A stretch of 35,383 nt of DNA, taken from Thermoguttaceae bacterium. Its GTDB lineage: Bacteria; Planctomycetota; Planctomycetia; Pirellulales; Thermoguttaceae. This document shows positions 1 through 8,275 of the stretch, piece after piece. The number at the start of each line of letters is the position of its first letter. The first letter of the stretch is position 1. The position numbers and the translations under genes were made by a program. Below the pieces are notes generated by a model, which was not told the origin of the DNA, ran no database searches, and saw only the letters and a list, made by a program, of their open reading frames with translations. The stretch spans positions 1-35,383 of the forward strand of contig JAFRFG010000045.1 in assembly GCA_017434455.1 (NCBI GenBank). The letters are read 5' to 3'.

Positions 1-373
1 ACAGAAGGTGGCAGCCGACACAGACAATGGCCACCAGGGTGAATAAGGCCCAGTACTCATTAGAGATCAGTTGCGCGACGGTTTGCAGCAGGGAGTATCC
101 CCACTCGGAAAACATGGATCTGACCTCGATCTTGCCGCTTTTGGTTTCGGTCAAATCCTCGACCACCTCTTCAAAGCCGCGAAAATGTTCGTAACGTTTA
201 ACATACACAATAGAGTCCGCTCCGACCCAATAGTCCCGCGCCCCGGAAAAGAAGACCAGCAGAACAAAAATCGGACCGTAGAACGCGAACCCGCCCCTTC
301 TATAGGTGAGAAGCCCCCAGAGGCAGACGACCACGATCAGTGTGATACAGTAGTACAGCCCGTTGAATTCCAT
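1..373 (-). CDS. EpsG-family polysaccharide polymerase-like membrane protein (partial, 3' end beyond window)
   Basis: An open minus-strand frame runs from an ATG at 373 to the window edge without a stop, giving the first 124 residues. AGAAAGGA lies 5-6 nt upstream as a ribosome binding site. Two hydrophobic helices (about residues 5-20 and 30-43) are followed by a motif of the form VGADSIVYVKRYEHF. A segment containing SEWGYSLLQTVAQLIS comes next, and then a third helix. This matches the EpsG/Wzy-like family, in which a G-x-D-(T/S)-x-x-Y motif sits in an outside loop and is followed by an E-x-G-(F/Y) motif. Family members polymerise exopolysaccharide or O-antigen repeat units in the inner membrane. 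The catalytic C-terminal part is outside the window, so the call rests on the N-terminal pattern only. Confidence 0.6.
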   Translation of the reverse strand, partial: MEFNGLYYCITLIVVVCLWGLLTYRRGGFAFYGPIFVLLVFFSGARDYWVGADSIVYVKRYEHFRGFEEVVEDLTETKSGKIEVRSMFSEWGYSLLQTVAQLISNEYWALFTLVAIVCVGCHLL

Positions 374-434
374 CCGAGTCCTTTCTCGTCTTTATCGTCG
401 CCGCCGGCGGCTCCCTTCCGCCGCCGATAGGGCG

Positions 435-440
435 ATTATA
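435..440 (-). promoter_or_regulatory. Possible -10 box (TATAAT) before the EpsG-like gene
   Basis: A perfect TATAAT reads on the minus strand about 62 nt upstream of the ATG at 373. No good -35 hexamer sits 16-18 bp further upstream (GTGATC is there), so this is a -10 match only. Confidence 0.35.
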
Positions 441-494
441 CCTTAGGGGGAGAGGGGGATCACCCCCCTTGTTTCGTTTCTTTCCCGGGTGAGT

Positions 495-3400
495 CTACAT
501 CTTCCCGAAGCCGAGGACATCTTCCTGGAATTGCTGTCTGCTGTACATAAAGACCGGCATGACGTTTAAGCTCACCCCCCAGTCATCCTTGCTGCTGCTG
601 ATATTGGTGCTGAGGGTAAAGATAAACGACTCCCCGATTCGGGTGATCCCGAATTGCTGGCCGACGTTATGTTTTTCGGCTAAATCATAGGAATTGCTTA
701 GGGACATAGCCCACTTTTCCGACATCCGGTAGTTCAGCGCGGCGTTAAGATAGGTACTGTCGATCGGGCCGGAGAGCCGGTCGACACCCAGGTACAAACT
801 GCTGGCTCCGGGGTGCTTGGTCATCGCGCCGACACGGATGATCTTCTGCCCCGAGTCGAAGAAATCGAACAGCCCTGAGGAGAGGACCGAGAACCGATCC
901 CCCACGTGCCAGCGGAAATCGTAGTCGGTCAGGCTGATGGTCTGGCCGAAGTTCTGCTCTTTTTCGGGATAGAGGGAGAATCCGGCGTCGAAGGTGATCC
1001 AATCGATGATATGCCGACTGCCGATCGGGCCGCGTTTGGTCTGCCACCGGTTGAGCCAGTCGAAGCGGACTTGAGTCAGGTCATCGGCGATTTCGGTGTA
1101 GGGAGAGGCGACGCTTCCGCCGAGCAGCCCCTGCCGGAGGGCGTAATAGCGCTCGTCGAACCGGACCGGGATGCTGTCGCGGTACGGCTCGTAGGTATTT
1201 GAGAAGGTCGTCGCCGAATAGAGGCGGCGGAACCCCTGCGTCTGCCAGTCGTCGAGCTGGTTATAGAGAGTCGTCTCGCAGAGGTGTTTGTTCGCCCTGC
1301 TGTAGTAAGCGTCCATGGCGAAATTCATCTTGTGCGCCATCCCGTTGAGGTACCACAGGCGGCTGTGGACGTCGGAATCGACCTTCCAGACCGGGAGATT
1401 CATTCGAACCCCGCCGCGGCCGTAACCTCGGGCCAGGGAACCGTCGGCGGCCTGGCTCCAGTAGGCGAACTCCCCAAGCCCGTACGGGGTGACTTTCACC
1501 GGGCCGAGTTCCATCGGAAGGTCAAGTTCGTTTCGTGTAGCGAAAGCGAACGTATTTTGAGAGAGGGTCGAGTATTTTCCCCTCGGGTCGTTCGAGACCG
1601 AATTGGGCTGAAGCTCCCAGTCGAGGAACCGGAAGAGGGCCTTTTCCTGGTTTGTGTACGGCTCCTCGGTGGCACGGAACTGACCATAGCCAATCGAGGT
1701 GTGCTCATACCAGAGCAGGGGGGTACAGCCGATCTTCTGCCCCATGAGGTAATGGTCCGCCCTGGGGAGCCAGTTCGTGTCGGTGTAGAACTTATCGAGC
1801 CGGTAGCTCCCAAGAATCCCGAGGGACCAGTTGTTGACCGTCTTTTTGATCTCAAAACTGGTCTCCGGATTCGACTCGGTGAACCACTCGTGTTCGAAGT
1901 ACTGCTGGAGATAGTTGCGATCGCTCGATTTTCCGGCCTGCGCGGTGGCGACCCACCCCTCGGAGAGCTCTCGGCACAAGCTGTTGCTCGAGACACAGCG
2001 GCTCCAGGGGAAGTCGAACATCTGCCGATGTTTCCAGTTGGCGCGGTAGCGGTATTTATTGGGGATATCGAGCGACCGGCGGCCGTACCCCAGGTTGTCG
2101 GTCCCATGGTCACAGATACCGTAGTACGACGCGGCGCCGACCATCGGGTCTTTGCAGCCGAACAGGCCCCCGCGCGGGTAGGTGAAGGTGGTGCCATGCC
2201 CGAATCCCCGTTTGGAGAGATAATCGAGGTCCAGATCCCAATGCGAACCGTCGGGCTTGCGGGTGTTGAGATTGAGGATCTGGTACAGATCCCACTCGGT
2301 CCTCACTTGAGTCCCAAAGGTGTTGTCGTTTCCGACCCGGATATTCCGCAGGTAGAGCGACTGCCGCTGGGTATCCATTGCCATCCAGGGCCAATAGAAG
2401 ACCGGCACGCTCCCGATCCGAACAGTATTGTTCTCGGCGATCACATAGCCGGTATCGTTCGTTTCCTGAGCGCCGGTGACCGGATCGATCTTCGGCTGGC
2501 CCGAGGCCGAGTCATACAGCGGCGCCGAGCGCAGTTCGGCCGTGAGCGAGTCGGACTGGAGGCGGTAGGTCGGTTCCCCCATCATACTGGTCGAGACCCA
2601 GGCGTTGGTCGCCGACAGCGAATCCGGTCCGGTCTGGGTGACGGCATCGGCCTTGATGCGGAACCAGCCCCCCGCCGTTTCGGGGACGGGGAGAACCAGC
2701 TCGGTATCGCGGATCAGACCGACGCGGTTCTTGACGTCGTAGTACATCTTGCTGGCGTAGACGGTCCGATCCCCTTCGCGGAAGATGATATCCCCATCGA
2801 GGAATATCTCCAGATCGAGTTCTCCCTGCTGCTGATATTCCTGGCTTTGATTCATGAGCGACTGGAGCCCCGGTGCCCAGATCACGGCGTTATCGGCCGA
2901 AATATCGATGACGTCCGACAGTGTCTCCCCATCGCGTGAAATGCCCTCGATCATCATGGTACAGCCGCCGTTGACGACCAGCCGTGTTTTACTGCTGTCG
3001 GCCGGATCGGGGACGGTCCGGATTGTCATATCCCGATCGTACCGGGAGAGAATCCGAATCCGCCGCATCCCGAATCGTCCCCCCGCCTGCCGCTCCGCGT
3101 CGGTTAAGCGAACGGCCAGACGGGACGTGACCGGGATGTTTTGGACGTTCGTTTCGGGGACGGCCTGGTTCCTGAGGGCCTGGGCGCGTCGGTAGAGGGT
3201 ATCGGGATTGAGCTGACCGGACCCCGGCTCGGCGATATGCAGATCGATCGTCTGGGAGGTCCGGAAGGTTCCGTACCAGCCCTGGTCGGTCGTCTTGGCC
3301 GCCATAAAGGGGGTGTTGATGGCGATTTGCAGCGGTTCCCAGGAGTTTTCGCGCTCGAAGTAGATCGACGCCTCTTTTTCGACTCCCTCGTTTCTCATCC

Positions 3401-4034
3401 AAAGAACCGCGTGGGGACCGCTGATTTTGTCCTTCCCCTGTGTCAGGCGGCAGTCGCCCGAGAGGATATAGATCTGGTTTTCGGCGTCGCTCGGTCCCTT
3501 CCAGCCGAATTCGGCGGTGATACAGATCGGCTCAGCCGAGGCCGGCTGTTTGGGGACGATGAACCGCTGATTTCCCTCGTCGTTGAACTGGTAACGGTCC
3601 AGATCACTGCCGGTCTGGTCCCCCGTCGGCTCGATCCCCGAAGCCGAGGTTCGAAATGAGTCCAGTCCCGGTATCTCGGGGGTATCGATCCGCTCCACGG
3701 AGGAAAAGCCGGGAAGATTCCCCTCTCCCGTTCCGGTGAGTTCGAAATCGAAGCCGTTTTGCCGGGAGGCCAAAAGCGCGGGCTCATCGGCGGGACTGTT
3801 CCATCCCGCCTCCGCGGTATCCTCAAAGCCGGTGGTATTCTCGGCGGCAAAATTCGCTCCGTAAAGAGGCGTCGCCGCGGATTGCGCCCAAGCGTCCGTG
3901 GTCAAAGGGGCCACAGCCAGACAAAACAGCGCCAGGACAAGCTCGGCGAAGAAACGTTTAGACAGACAATCCCCCCCGGCGTCGCTGCGAACGCGGCGTT
4001 TTGGGTCGAGATGCCGAAGCGGGGGATTTTCCAA
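495..4034 (-). CDS. LptD-like LPS-assembly outer-membrane protein
   Basis: This is a large outer-membrane protein expected to insert lipopolysaccharide into the outer leaflet. I chose the TTG at 4034 (1179 residues). It has AGGA 7 nt upstream and lies downstream of a good promoter, and it places a signal peptide (hydrophobic core about residues 29-46, cleavage after AWA) near the N-terminus. The ATGs at 4160 and 4151 would put the promoter inside the gene. Residues about 160-460 resemble the periplasmic OstA/LptA-like beta-jellyroll. VPVFYWPWM at about 543-551 matches the conserved motif at the jellyroll-barrel junction of LptD. The rest is rich in alternating aromatic/polar strands, as in a beta-barrel. 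The length exceeds the roughly 780 residues of E. coli LptD. The mature part has nine cysteines. The family call is moderate; barrel topology and partners (LptE, LptA) are not visible here. Confidence 0.65.
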   Translation of the reverse strand: MENPPLRHLDPKRRVRSDAGGDCLSKRFFAELVLALFCLAVAPLTTDAWAQSAATPLYGANFAAENTTGFEDTAEAGWNSPADEPALLASRQNGFDFELTGTGEGNLPGFSSVERIDTPEIPGLDSFRTSASGIEPTGDQTGSDLDRYQFNDEGNQRFIVPKQPASAEPICITAEFGWKGPSDAENQIYILSGDCRLTQGKDKISGPHAVLWMRNEGVEKEASIYFERENSWEPLQIAINTPFMAAKTTDQGWYGTFRTSQTIDLHIAEPGSGQLNPDTLYRRAQALRNQAVPETNVQNIPVTSRLAVRLTDAERQAGGRFGMRRIRILSRYDRDMTIRTVPDPADSSKTRLVVNGGCTMMIEGISRDGETLSDVIDISADNAVIWAPGLQSLMNQSQEYQQQGELDLEIFLDGDIIFREGDRTVYASKMYYDVKNRVGLIRDTELVLPVPETAGGWFRIKADAVTQTGPDSLSATNAWVSTSMMGEPTYRLQSDSLTAELRSAPLYDSASGQPKIDPVTGAQETNDTGYVIAENNTVRIGSVPVFYWPWMAMDTQRQSLYLRNIRVGNDNTFGTQVRTEWDLYQILNLNTRKPDGSHWDLDLDYLSKRGFGHGTTFTYPRGGLFGCKDPMVGAASYYGICDHGTDNLGYGRRSLDIPNKYRYRANWKHRQMFDFPWSRCVSSNSLCRELSEGWVATAQAGKSSDRNYLQQYFEHEWFTESNPETSFEIKKTVNNWSLGILGSYRLDKFYTDTNWLPRADHYLMGQKIGCTPLLWYEHTSIGYGQFRATEEPYTNQEKALFRFLDWELQPNSVSNDPRGKYSTLSQNTFAFATRNELDLPMELGPVKVTPYGLGEFAYWSQAADGSLARGYGRGGVRMNLPVWKVDSDVHSRLWYLNGMAHKMNFAMDAYYSRANKHLCETTLYNQLDDWQTQGFRRLYSATTFSNTYEPYRDSIPVRFDERYYALRQGLLGGSVASPYTEIADDLTQVRFDWLNRWQTKRGPIGSRHIIDWITFDAGFSLYPEKEQNFGQTISLTDYDFRWHVGDRFSVLSSGLFDFFDSGQKIIRVGAMTKHPGASSLYLGVDRLSGPIDSTYLNAALNYRMSEKWAMSLSNSYDLAEKHNVGQQFGITRIGESFIFTLSTNISSSKDDWGVSLNVMPVFMYSRQQFQEDVLGFGKM

Positions 4035-4125
4035 GGGAAGATCCTGAAAAACGGTCTGTCCGCGAGGGATACCCCTACAGCGATCCCTTCGCGCGTGAAA
4101 ACATATTTCTAGGCAGAGGCGCGCG

Positions 4126-4154
4126 ATAATAAGGAAAAAACGCCGCGCCATCAA
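4126..4154 (-). promoter_or_regulatory. Promoter for the LptD-like gene
   Basis: On the minus strand, TTGATG (4154-4149) and TATTAT (4131-4126) are separated by exactly 17 bp, a good sigma-70-type match. Transcription would start near 4119, upstream of the TTG start chosen at 4034. This argues against translation from the ATGs at 4160 or 4151. Confidence 0.5.
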
Positions 4155-4214
4155 GAGCATTTGTCGGTTTTTCTCCCCGCGAATTTGGTTTTGACCGGGG
4201 GAAAACCGCGCCGG

Positions 4215-4745
4215 TCATCGGGCCGATTTTCCGAGGGAAAAGATCGTCCCGTGCAGAACCTCGGCCAGGTCGGCCGCTGCCTTAAACCCGGTGATCTGTT
4301 CTATCACGACACCGTTCGGGGCCGCGATAAGTACGGTGGGGGTCCCCGGGAGACGGTCGAGCGACAGGCCGAACAGGGCGAGCCGTTCATCGGCGTCGGG
4401 GGACGAAACCGTGATCTGAACACAAGTAAACAGCCCGCAAAGCTGGATGATCTCTCGGTCGCGGAAGGTTTCCTCCCGCATTCGCCCGCAGAACGGGCAA
4501 TTGGGGTCGGTGATAAAAACGAGCAAAGGGCGCCCACTGCCCGCCGTATCCAGACGGGGGGAGAAATTGGTTTCAAAGTGGACCGATCCGGTCAGCGCGG
4601 GTTCTTCGGCGGACGGACTTTCTCTCTTGCGATCGCCGCGCCAGAGGAAGAACGAAACCAAAAGCGCGGCGGTCACCGTGAGGAGAACTATTTTCCTCAC
4701 CGTTCTTGCGCCTGTGCCGGTCGTGGGGGTGTTTGTGCGTTTCAT
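4215..4745 (-). CDS. Membrane-anchored thioredoxin-fold protein
   Basis: The protein has 176 residues. The ATG at 4745 places one transmembrane helix at residues 17-34, followed by a short charged linker and a periplasmic thioredoxin-like domain (about 55-170). The redox motif CPFC is at residues 83-86 within DPNCPFCGRM, typical of thioredoxin-like proteins of the DsbA/DsbC or SoxW type. A later GTPTVLI segment carries the cis-proline loop. Two further cysteines (LCGLFTC) lie about 20 residues after the active site. It likely reduces or oxidises disulfides of exported proteins. It lies directly upstream of the LptD-like gene on the same strand (54 nt to the longest possible LptD start, 180 nt to the chosen one). 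Whether it oxidises, isomerises or reduces cannot be told from the sequence. No clear Shine-Dalgarno is seen. Confidence 0.7.
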   Translation of the reverse strand: MKRTNTPTTGTGARTVRKIVLLTVTAALLVSFFLWRGDRKRESPSAEEPALTGSVHFETNFSPRLDTAGSGRPLLVFITDPNCPFCGRMREETFRDREIIQLCGLFTCVQITVSSPDADERLALFGLSLDRLPGTPTVLIAAPNGVVIEQITGFKAAADLAEVLHGTIFSLGKSAR

Positions 4746-4749
4746 AATC

Positions 4750-4776
4750 GGGGGGAATAACGTTATTTTCCCCCCC
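4750..4776. repeat. Inverted repeat next to the thioredoxin-like gene start
   Basis: GGGGGGAATAAC is followed directly by GTTATT-TT-CCCCCCC, giving a near-perfect palindrome interrupted only by two extra T residues. It ends 4 nt before the minus-strand ATG at 4745, so it could be an operator or a hairpin over the translation start of that gene. Confidence 0.5.
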
Positions 4777-4842
4777 TGTCCAGAGCAATCGTCTTGCGAT
4801 GCCGCAAGCGCGCGGAACCGGGAATAACCTCTCTGGACAGGG
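4774..4842. repeat. Nested inverted repeat in the divergent spacer
   Basis: CCCTGTCCAGAG (4774-4785) is repeated in perfect inverted form as CTCTGGACAGGG (4831-4842). The 45 bp between them contain a second perfect hairpin, CTTGCG-ATGC-CGCAAG (4793-4808). Either strand would fold into a long stem with an internal hairpin. It lies between the divergent thioredoxin-like gene and flhA. Confidence 0.55.
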
Positions 4843-4947
4843 TTGGGGAAATTCGCTACGCTCCCGGCCGGGCTCAAGACCTCGAGGGCAAGGTTGTCCG
4901 TCGAATTTGTTTACCGGGAGGGAGAAGAAGATGACCAGGAGGGTTCG

Positions 4948-7038
4948 ATGATCAGAAATATCCGAGGCATTTCGGCCGCAGAGGTTCTGATTCCCGGTTT
5001 CGCCATCGCCTCGCTCTTGGTGATGTTCTTCAATCTCCCCGGGCCGGTGATGGACTGGCTCCTGTCGTTCAATATCGCCCTGTCCGTTCTGATCTTCCTG
5101 ACGACGTTTTTTATCCGGCGGCCGCTCGATTTCAGCGTCTTCCCGACCCTCCTGCTGGCCACCACCCTCTTTCGTCTGGCTTTGAACATTGGGACGACCC
5201 GTCTGATCCTCACCCGCGCCGACACCTCCGGGACACTGGCGGCGGGGAAGGTGGTGCGCGCGTTTTCCGAGTTCGTCTCGGCCGATTCCCTGGTGGTCGG
5301 TTTCGTGATCTTCGCCATTTTCATCGTCATCCAGTTTGTGGTCATCACCAAAGGGGCGACCCGTATCAGCGAGGTGGCCGCGCGCTTTACGCTCGACGCG
5401 CTTCCCGGGCGCCAGATGGCGATCGACGCGGACCTGAACGCCGGATTGATCGATTCCGACACCGCCCGCCAGAGGCGGGAGGAACTGACCGATCTGTCCG
5501 ACTTTTTTGGCGCGATGGACGGCGCGGGCAAGTTCGTTCGCGGCGACGCCATCGCCGGTTTGATCATTATCGCGGTCAACGTCATCGGGGGTGTCCTCAT
5601 CGGGACCCTTCAGCACGGTCAGCCGCTGGTTCAGACGCTGGCCACCTACACGACCCTGACGGTGGGGGACGGCCTGGTCTCGCAGGTTCCCGCCCTCTTG
5701 ATCTCGATGGCGACGGGGGTCCTGGTCTCCCGCAGCAGCCGCGAGGGGAATCTCTCCAAAGGGATGCTCCGCCAGCTTGTCTGTTCTCCGATGGCCTTTG
5801 CCTTGGGCGGGGTATTTCTCCTGACCTTGGTCTTCACGGGTCTTCCCATTCTTCCGCTCTTGACGCTGGCCGCCGGTTGTTTCACCCTGGCCTATTTCCA
5901 GTCGCTTCGCCGGCGCGAGCAACAGCGCGAGCAAGAGGTCCGTGCCGCCGAAGAGCAAAAGCGCCGCGGTACGGGTACCGAGCAGAGCGAAGACCATCTC
6001 CGGGTCGATCCGCTGGAGCTTCTCCTGGGAGTAGGCCTGGTTCCTTTGGTTCAGTCGGACCGGGACGGGACGATTACCCCGCAGCGATTCACGCGGATCC
6101 GCAATGACCTTGCCGACGAATGGGGGATTCTCCTTCCGAGCGTTCGGATCCGTGATCGGCTCGATCTGGATGAGAACCGTTTCCGCGTTTTGATCGATGG
6201 TCAGTGTGTCGCGGAAGGGACCGTTTGGCCTTCGATGTACCTGGCGATCGATAAGGGGCGGACCGAGGCGCGCTTAGCCGGTATCCGAACGACCGATCCG
6301 CTCGGCAGCGGCGCGGCGGCCTACTGGATTGAGGAAAAAGAGCGGGACAACGCGGAGATCTTCGGCTTCGAGATTCTCTCCCCCGCCGACGCGCTTTTGC
6401 GCATGTTCCGGGGGATTGTGGTCGCTCACGCCGACGAACTCCTCACGCGCGATATGCTCGCGCGCCTGATCGACGGCCTGAGGAAAAGCGCCCCGGCGGT
6501 GGTCGATGACCTTGGTTCCGACACCCTTCAGCCGACGACGATTCTGTCGGTCCTTCGGCTGCTGCTGCGGGAGTATGTCTCGATCCGGCCTTTAGGGACG
6601 ATCTTCGAGACATTGGCCGACTTGGCGCGGCGAACGAAGAATCCCCAGCGTTTGGCCGAGGGGGTTCGGCTTCGCCTAAGCCGAATGATCACCGACCGCC
6701 TCCTCGATCTCGACGGCCGGCTGCGGGTGATTCAACTCGATCCGGTCTGGGAGGAGATGATTCGCCAGCGGATGGTCACCGAGGAGGATACCTTGCGGGT
6801 CGAACTCGATCCCGGCCAGGCCGAAGAGTTCATCTCTGAGCTTCGATCGATGTTCGCTTCCCTGGCCGACGATTCCCAGCCGGTGGCGCTGTTGGTCAGC
6901 TCGGCGGTCCGCGCGGCGGTACGCCATTTGACCGCCGCCCAGTGGCCGACGGTCGCGGTTCTGGCGCACGATGAGATCCCCCGCCGTATCCAGTTGGTCC
7001 CCGAAGGGGTCATCCATTGCCGGAAGGTCGCGGCGTAA
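4948..7038 (+). CDS. flhA: Flagellar biosynthesis protein FlhA
   Basis: FlhA is the export-gate component of the flagellar type III secretion apparatus in the inner membrane. The ATG at 4948 has a perfect AGGAGG 5 nt upstream, giving 696 residues, the usual FlhA length. The N-terminal half holds about eight transmembrane helices with the FHIPEP-family signatures RLALNIGTTRLIL, LPGRQMAIDADLNAGLID, FFGAMDGAGKFVRGD and GDGLVSQVPALLIS. A charged linker (about residues 325-355) leads to the cytosolic domain, which begins with DPLELLLGVGLVPLV and ends with HDEIP. The homologue SctV of injectisomes is possible, but length and signatures favour FlhA. No other flagellar gene is in the window. The gene is followed 41 nt later by aroB. 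Confidence 0.9.
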   Translation: MIRNIRGISAAEVLIPGFAIASLLVMFFNLPGPVMDWLLSFNIALSVLIFLTTFFIRRPLDFSVFPTLLLATTLFRLALNIGTTRLILTRADTSGTLAAGKVVRAFSEFVSADSLVVGFVIFAIFIVIQFVVITKGATRISEVAARFTLDALPGRQMAIDADLNAGLIDSDTARQRREELTDLSDFFGAMDGAGKFVRGDAIAGLIIIAVNVIGGVLIGTLQHGQPLVQTLATYTTLTVGDGLVSQVPALLISMATGVLVSRSSREGNLSKGMLRQLVCSPMAFALGGVFLLTLVFTGLPILPLLTLAAGCFTLAYFQSLRRREQQREQEVRAAEEQKRRGTGTEQSEDHLRVDPLELLLGVGLVPLVQSDRDGTITPQRFTRIRNDLADEWGILLPSVRIRDRLDLDENRFRVLIDGQCVAEGTVWPSMYLAIDKGRTEARLAGIRTTDPLGSGAAAYWIEEKERDNAEIFGFEILSPADALLRMFRGIVVAHADELLTRDMLARLIDGLRKSAPAVVDDLGSDTLQPTTILSVLRLLLREYVSIRPLGTIFETLADLARRTKNPQRLAEGVRLRLSRMITDRLLDLDGRLRVIQLDPVWEEMIRQRMVTEEDTLRVELDPGQAEEFISELRSMFASLADDSQPVALLVSSAVRAAVRHLTAAQWPTVAVLAHDEIPRRIQLVPEGVIHCRKVAA

Positions 7039-7079
7039 ACAAGCGCCAAAAAAAAGCACTGTATGAAGCCAAAACTGTC

Positions 7080-8243
7080 ATGATCAGCCAACCCGCCCCC
7101 ACTCCCCCCAAGCCGGCCGGTAAAAATGCGGTGACGGTCCGTTTGGGGAGACGAAGTTACCCGATTCGGATCGCTCCCGGGCTGCTGTCGCAAGTCGGCC
7201 AAGCCGCCGGGCTCGATCCATTGTCGAAGATCGCGGTCGTCAGCGACAAGAACGTCGCCGGCATCTATCTTGATCGGCTCAAGAAAGCGCTGCGCGGTTT
7301 CCGCGTCGAGACGTTCGTGGTCCCCCCCGGGGAAAAGAGCAAGTCGATCCCGCGATTGGTCGAGCTGTGGAACGGCTTTTTAGCGAAGAAATTCGGCCGC
7401 GATATGACGGTTATCGCCCTAGGCGGCGGGATGGTGGGGGATCTGGCCGGTTTCGCGGCGGCGACCTTTATGCGGGGGGTTCGTCTGATTCAGATCCCGA
7501 CGACGCTTCTGGCGATGGTCGACAGCTCGGTCGGGGGAAAGACCGCCATCGACCTGGATGGGGGAAAGAACCTTGTCGGGGCGTTTCATCAGCCCGCGGC
7601 GGTCTTCATCGATCCGACGGTCCTGGCGACACTGCCGCTGCGTCAGTATCGCGCCGGCTTAGGGGAGGTCGTCAAATACGCCGCGGCTCTCGACAAGAAC
7701 CTCTTCACCCGCCTGGAAAAACGAAGCGAAGCGCTCAACGGGCATGATCCCGAGATCTTGACCTATGTCATCACCGCCTGCTGCCGGATCAAAAGCCGGA
7801 TCGTCGCCCGGGACGAGTTCGATACGCTCGGCCTGCGGGCGCTTTTGAACTATGGGCATACTTTCGCGCACGCCTACGAGACGGCCGATGATTTTGATTC
7901 CCTGCTGCACGGCGAGGCGGTGACCCTGGGGGTGGTCGACGCCCTGCGCCTGGCCGAGCGGCTGAGGGAAAAAGATCCGCGCTTTGCCGCGATCACGCCG
8001 GGGATTATCGACCGCCAATTGGCGCTGATTCGCTCCTTGGGGCTGATCGAGGAACTTGGCCCGGAACGACACGCCGGGCGCTGGAATCTCCGTTTTTTGA
8101 TGGGGAGTATGTGCCGGGACAAAAAGAGTGTCGCCGGCCGGGTCCGTTTTGTCCTCCCGACCGAGTTGGGAAAATCGACCGTGGTCAGCCAGGTCACCCC
8201 GGAGGATGTCCGGCAGGTTCTTCGCCGCCGTCTGGCTCAATGA
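7080..8243 (+). CDS. aroB: 3-dehydroquinate synthase
   Basis: This enzyme converts DAHP to 3-dehydroquinate, the second step of the shikimate pathway, using NAD and a divalent metal. The ATG at 7080 gives 387 residues, a normal length with a slightly longer N-terminus. Visible family motifs are PGEKSKS, the NAD-binding GGGMVGDLAGF, the phosphate/substrate loop PTTLLAMVDSSVGGKTAID, GEVVKYA, and the metal ligands in NYGHTFAHAYE and LLHGEAVTLG. The start has no strong Shine-Dalgarno and lies 41 nt after flhA, so it may depend on read-through from flhA. Confidence 0.95.
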   Translation: MISQPAPTPPKPAGKNAVTVRLGRRSYPIRIAPGLLSQVGQAAGLDPLSKIAVVSDKNVAGIYLDRLKKALRGFRVETFVVPPGEKSKSIPRLVELWNGFLAKKFGRDMTVIALGGGMVGDLAGFAAATFMRGVRLIQIPTTLLAMVDSSVGGKTAIDLDGGKNLVGAFHQPAAVFIDPTVLATLPLRQYRAGLGEVVKYAAALDKNLFTRLEKRSEALNGHDPEILTYVITACCRIKSRIVARDEFDTLGLRALLNYGHTFAHAYETADDFDSLLHGEAVTLGVVDALRLAERLREKDPRFAAITPGIIDRQLALIRSLGLIEELGPERHAGRWNLRFLMGSMCRDKKSVAGRVRFVLPTELGKSTVVSQVTPEDVRQVLRRRLAQ

Positions 8244-8275
8244 AAAGAACAAACCATTTTTTGGAGGGAGATACG

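Noticed and set aside
71..430. Plus-strand open frame at the left edge
   Set aside because: The minus strand has a membrane-protein frame with a ribosome binding site and EpsG motifs; the plus frame has neither.
1284..2939. Long plus-strand open frame opposite the LptD-like gene
   Set aside because: It is rich in Gly/Val/Arg/Pro with no domain, and lies fully antisense to a gene with clear family motifs; a GC-rich shadow frame.
4573..5997. Long minus-strand open frame opposite flhA
   Set aside because: Charged low-complexity translation with no motif; the opposite strand encodes unmistakable FlhA.
4948..7038. Type III secretion gate protein SctV instead of FlhA
   Set aside because: Sequence signatures and length are those of FlhA, and no injectisome gene is nearby.
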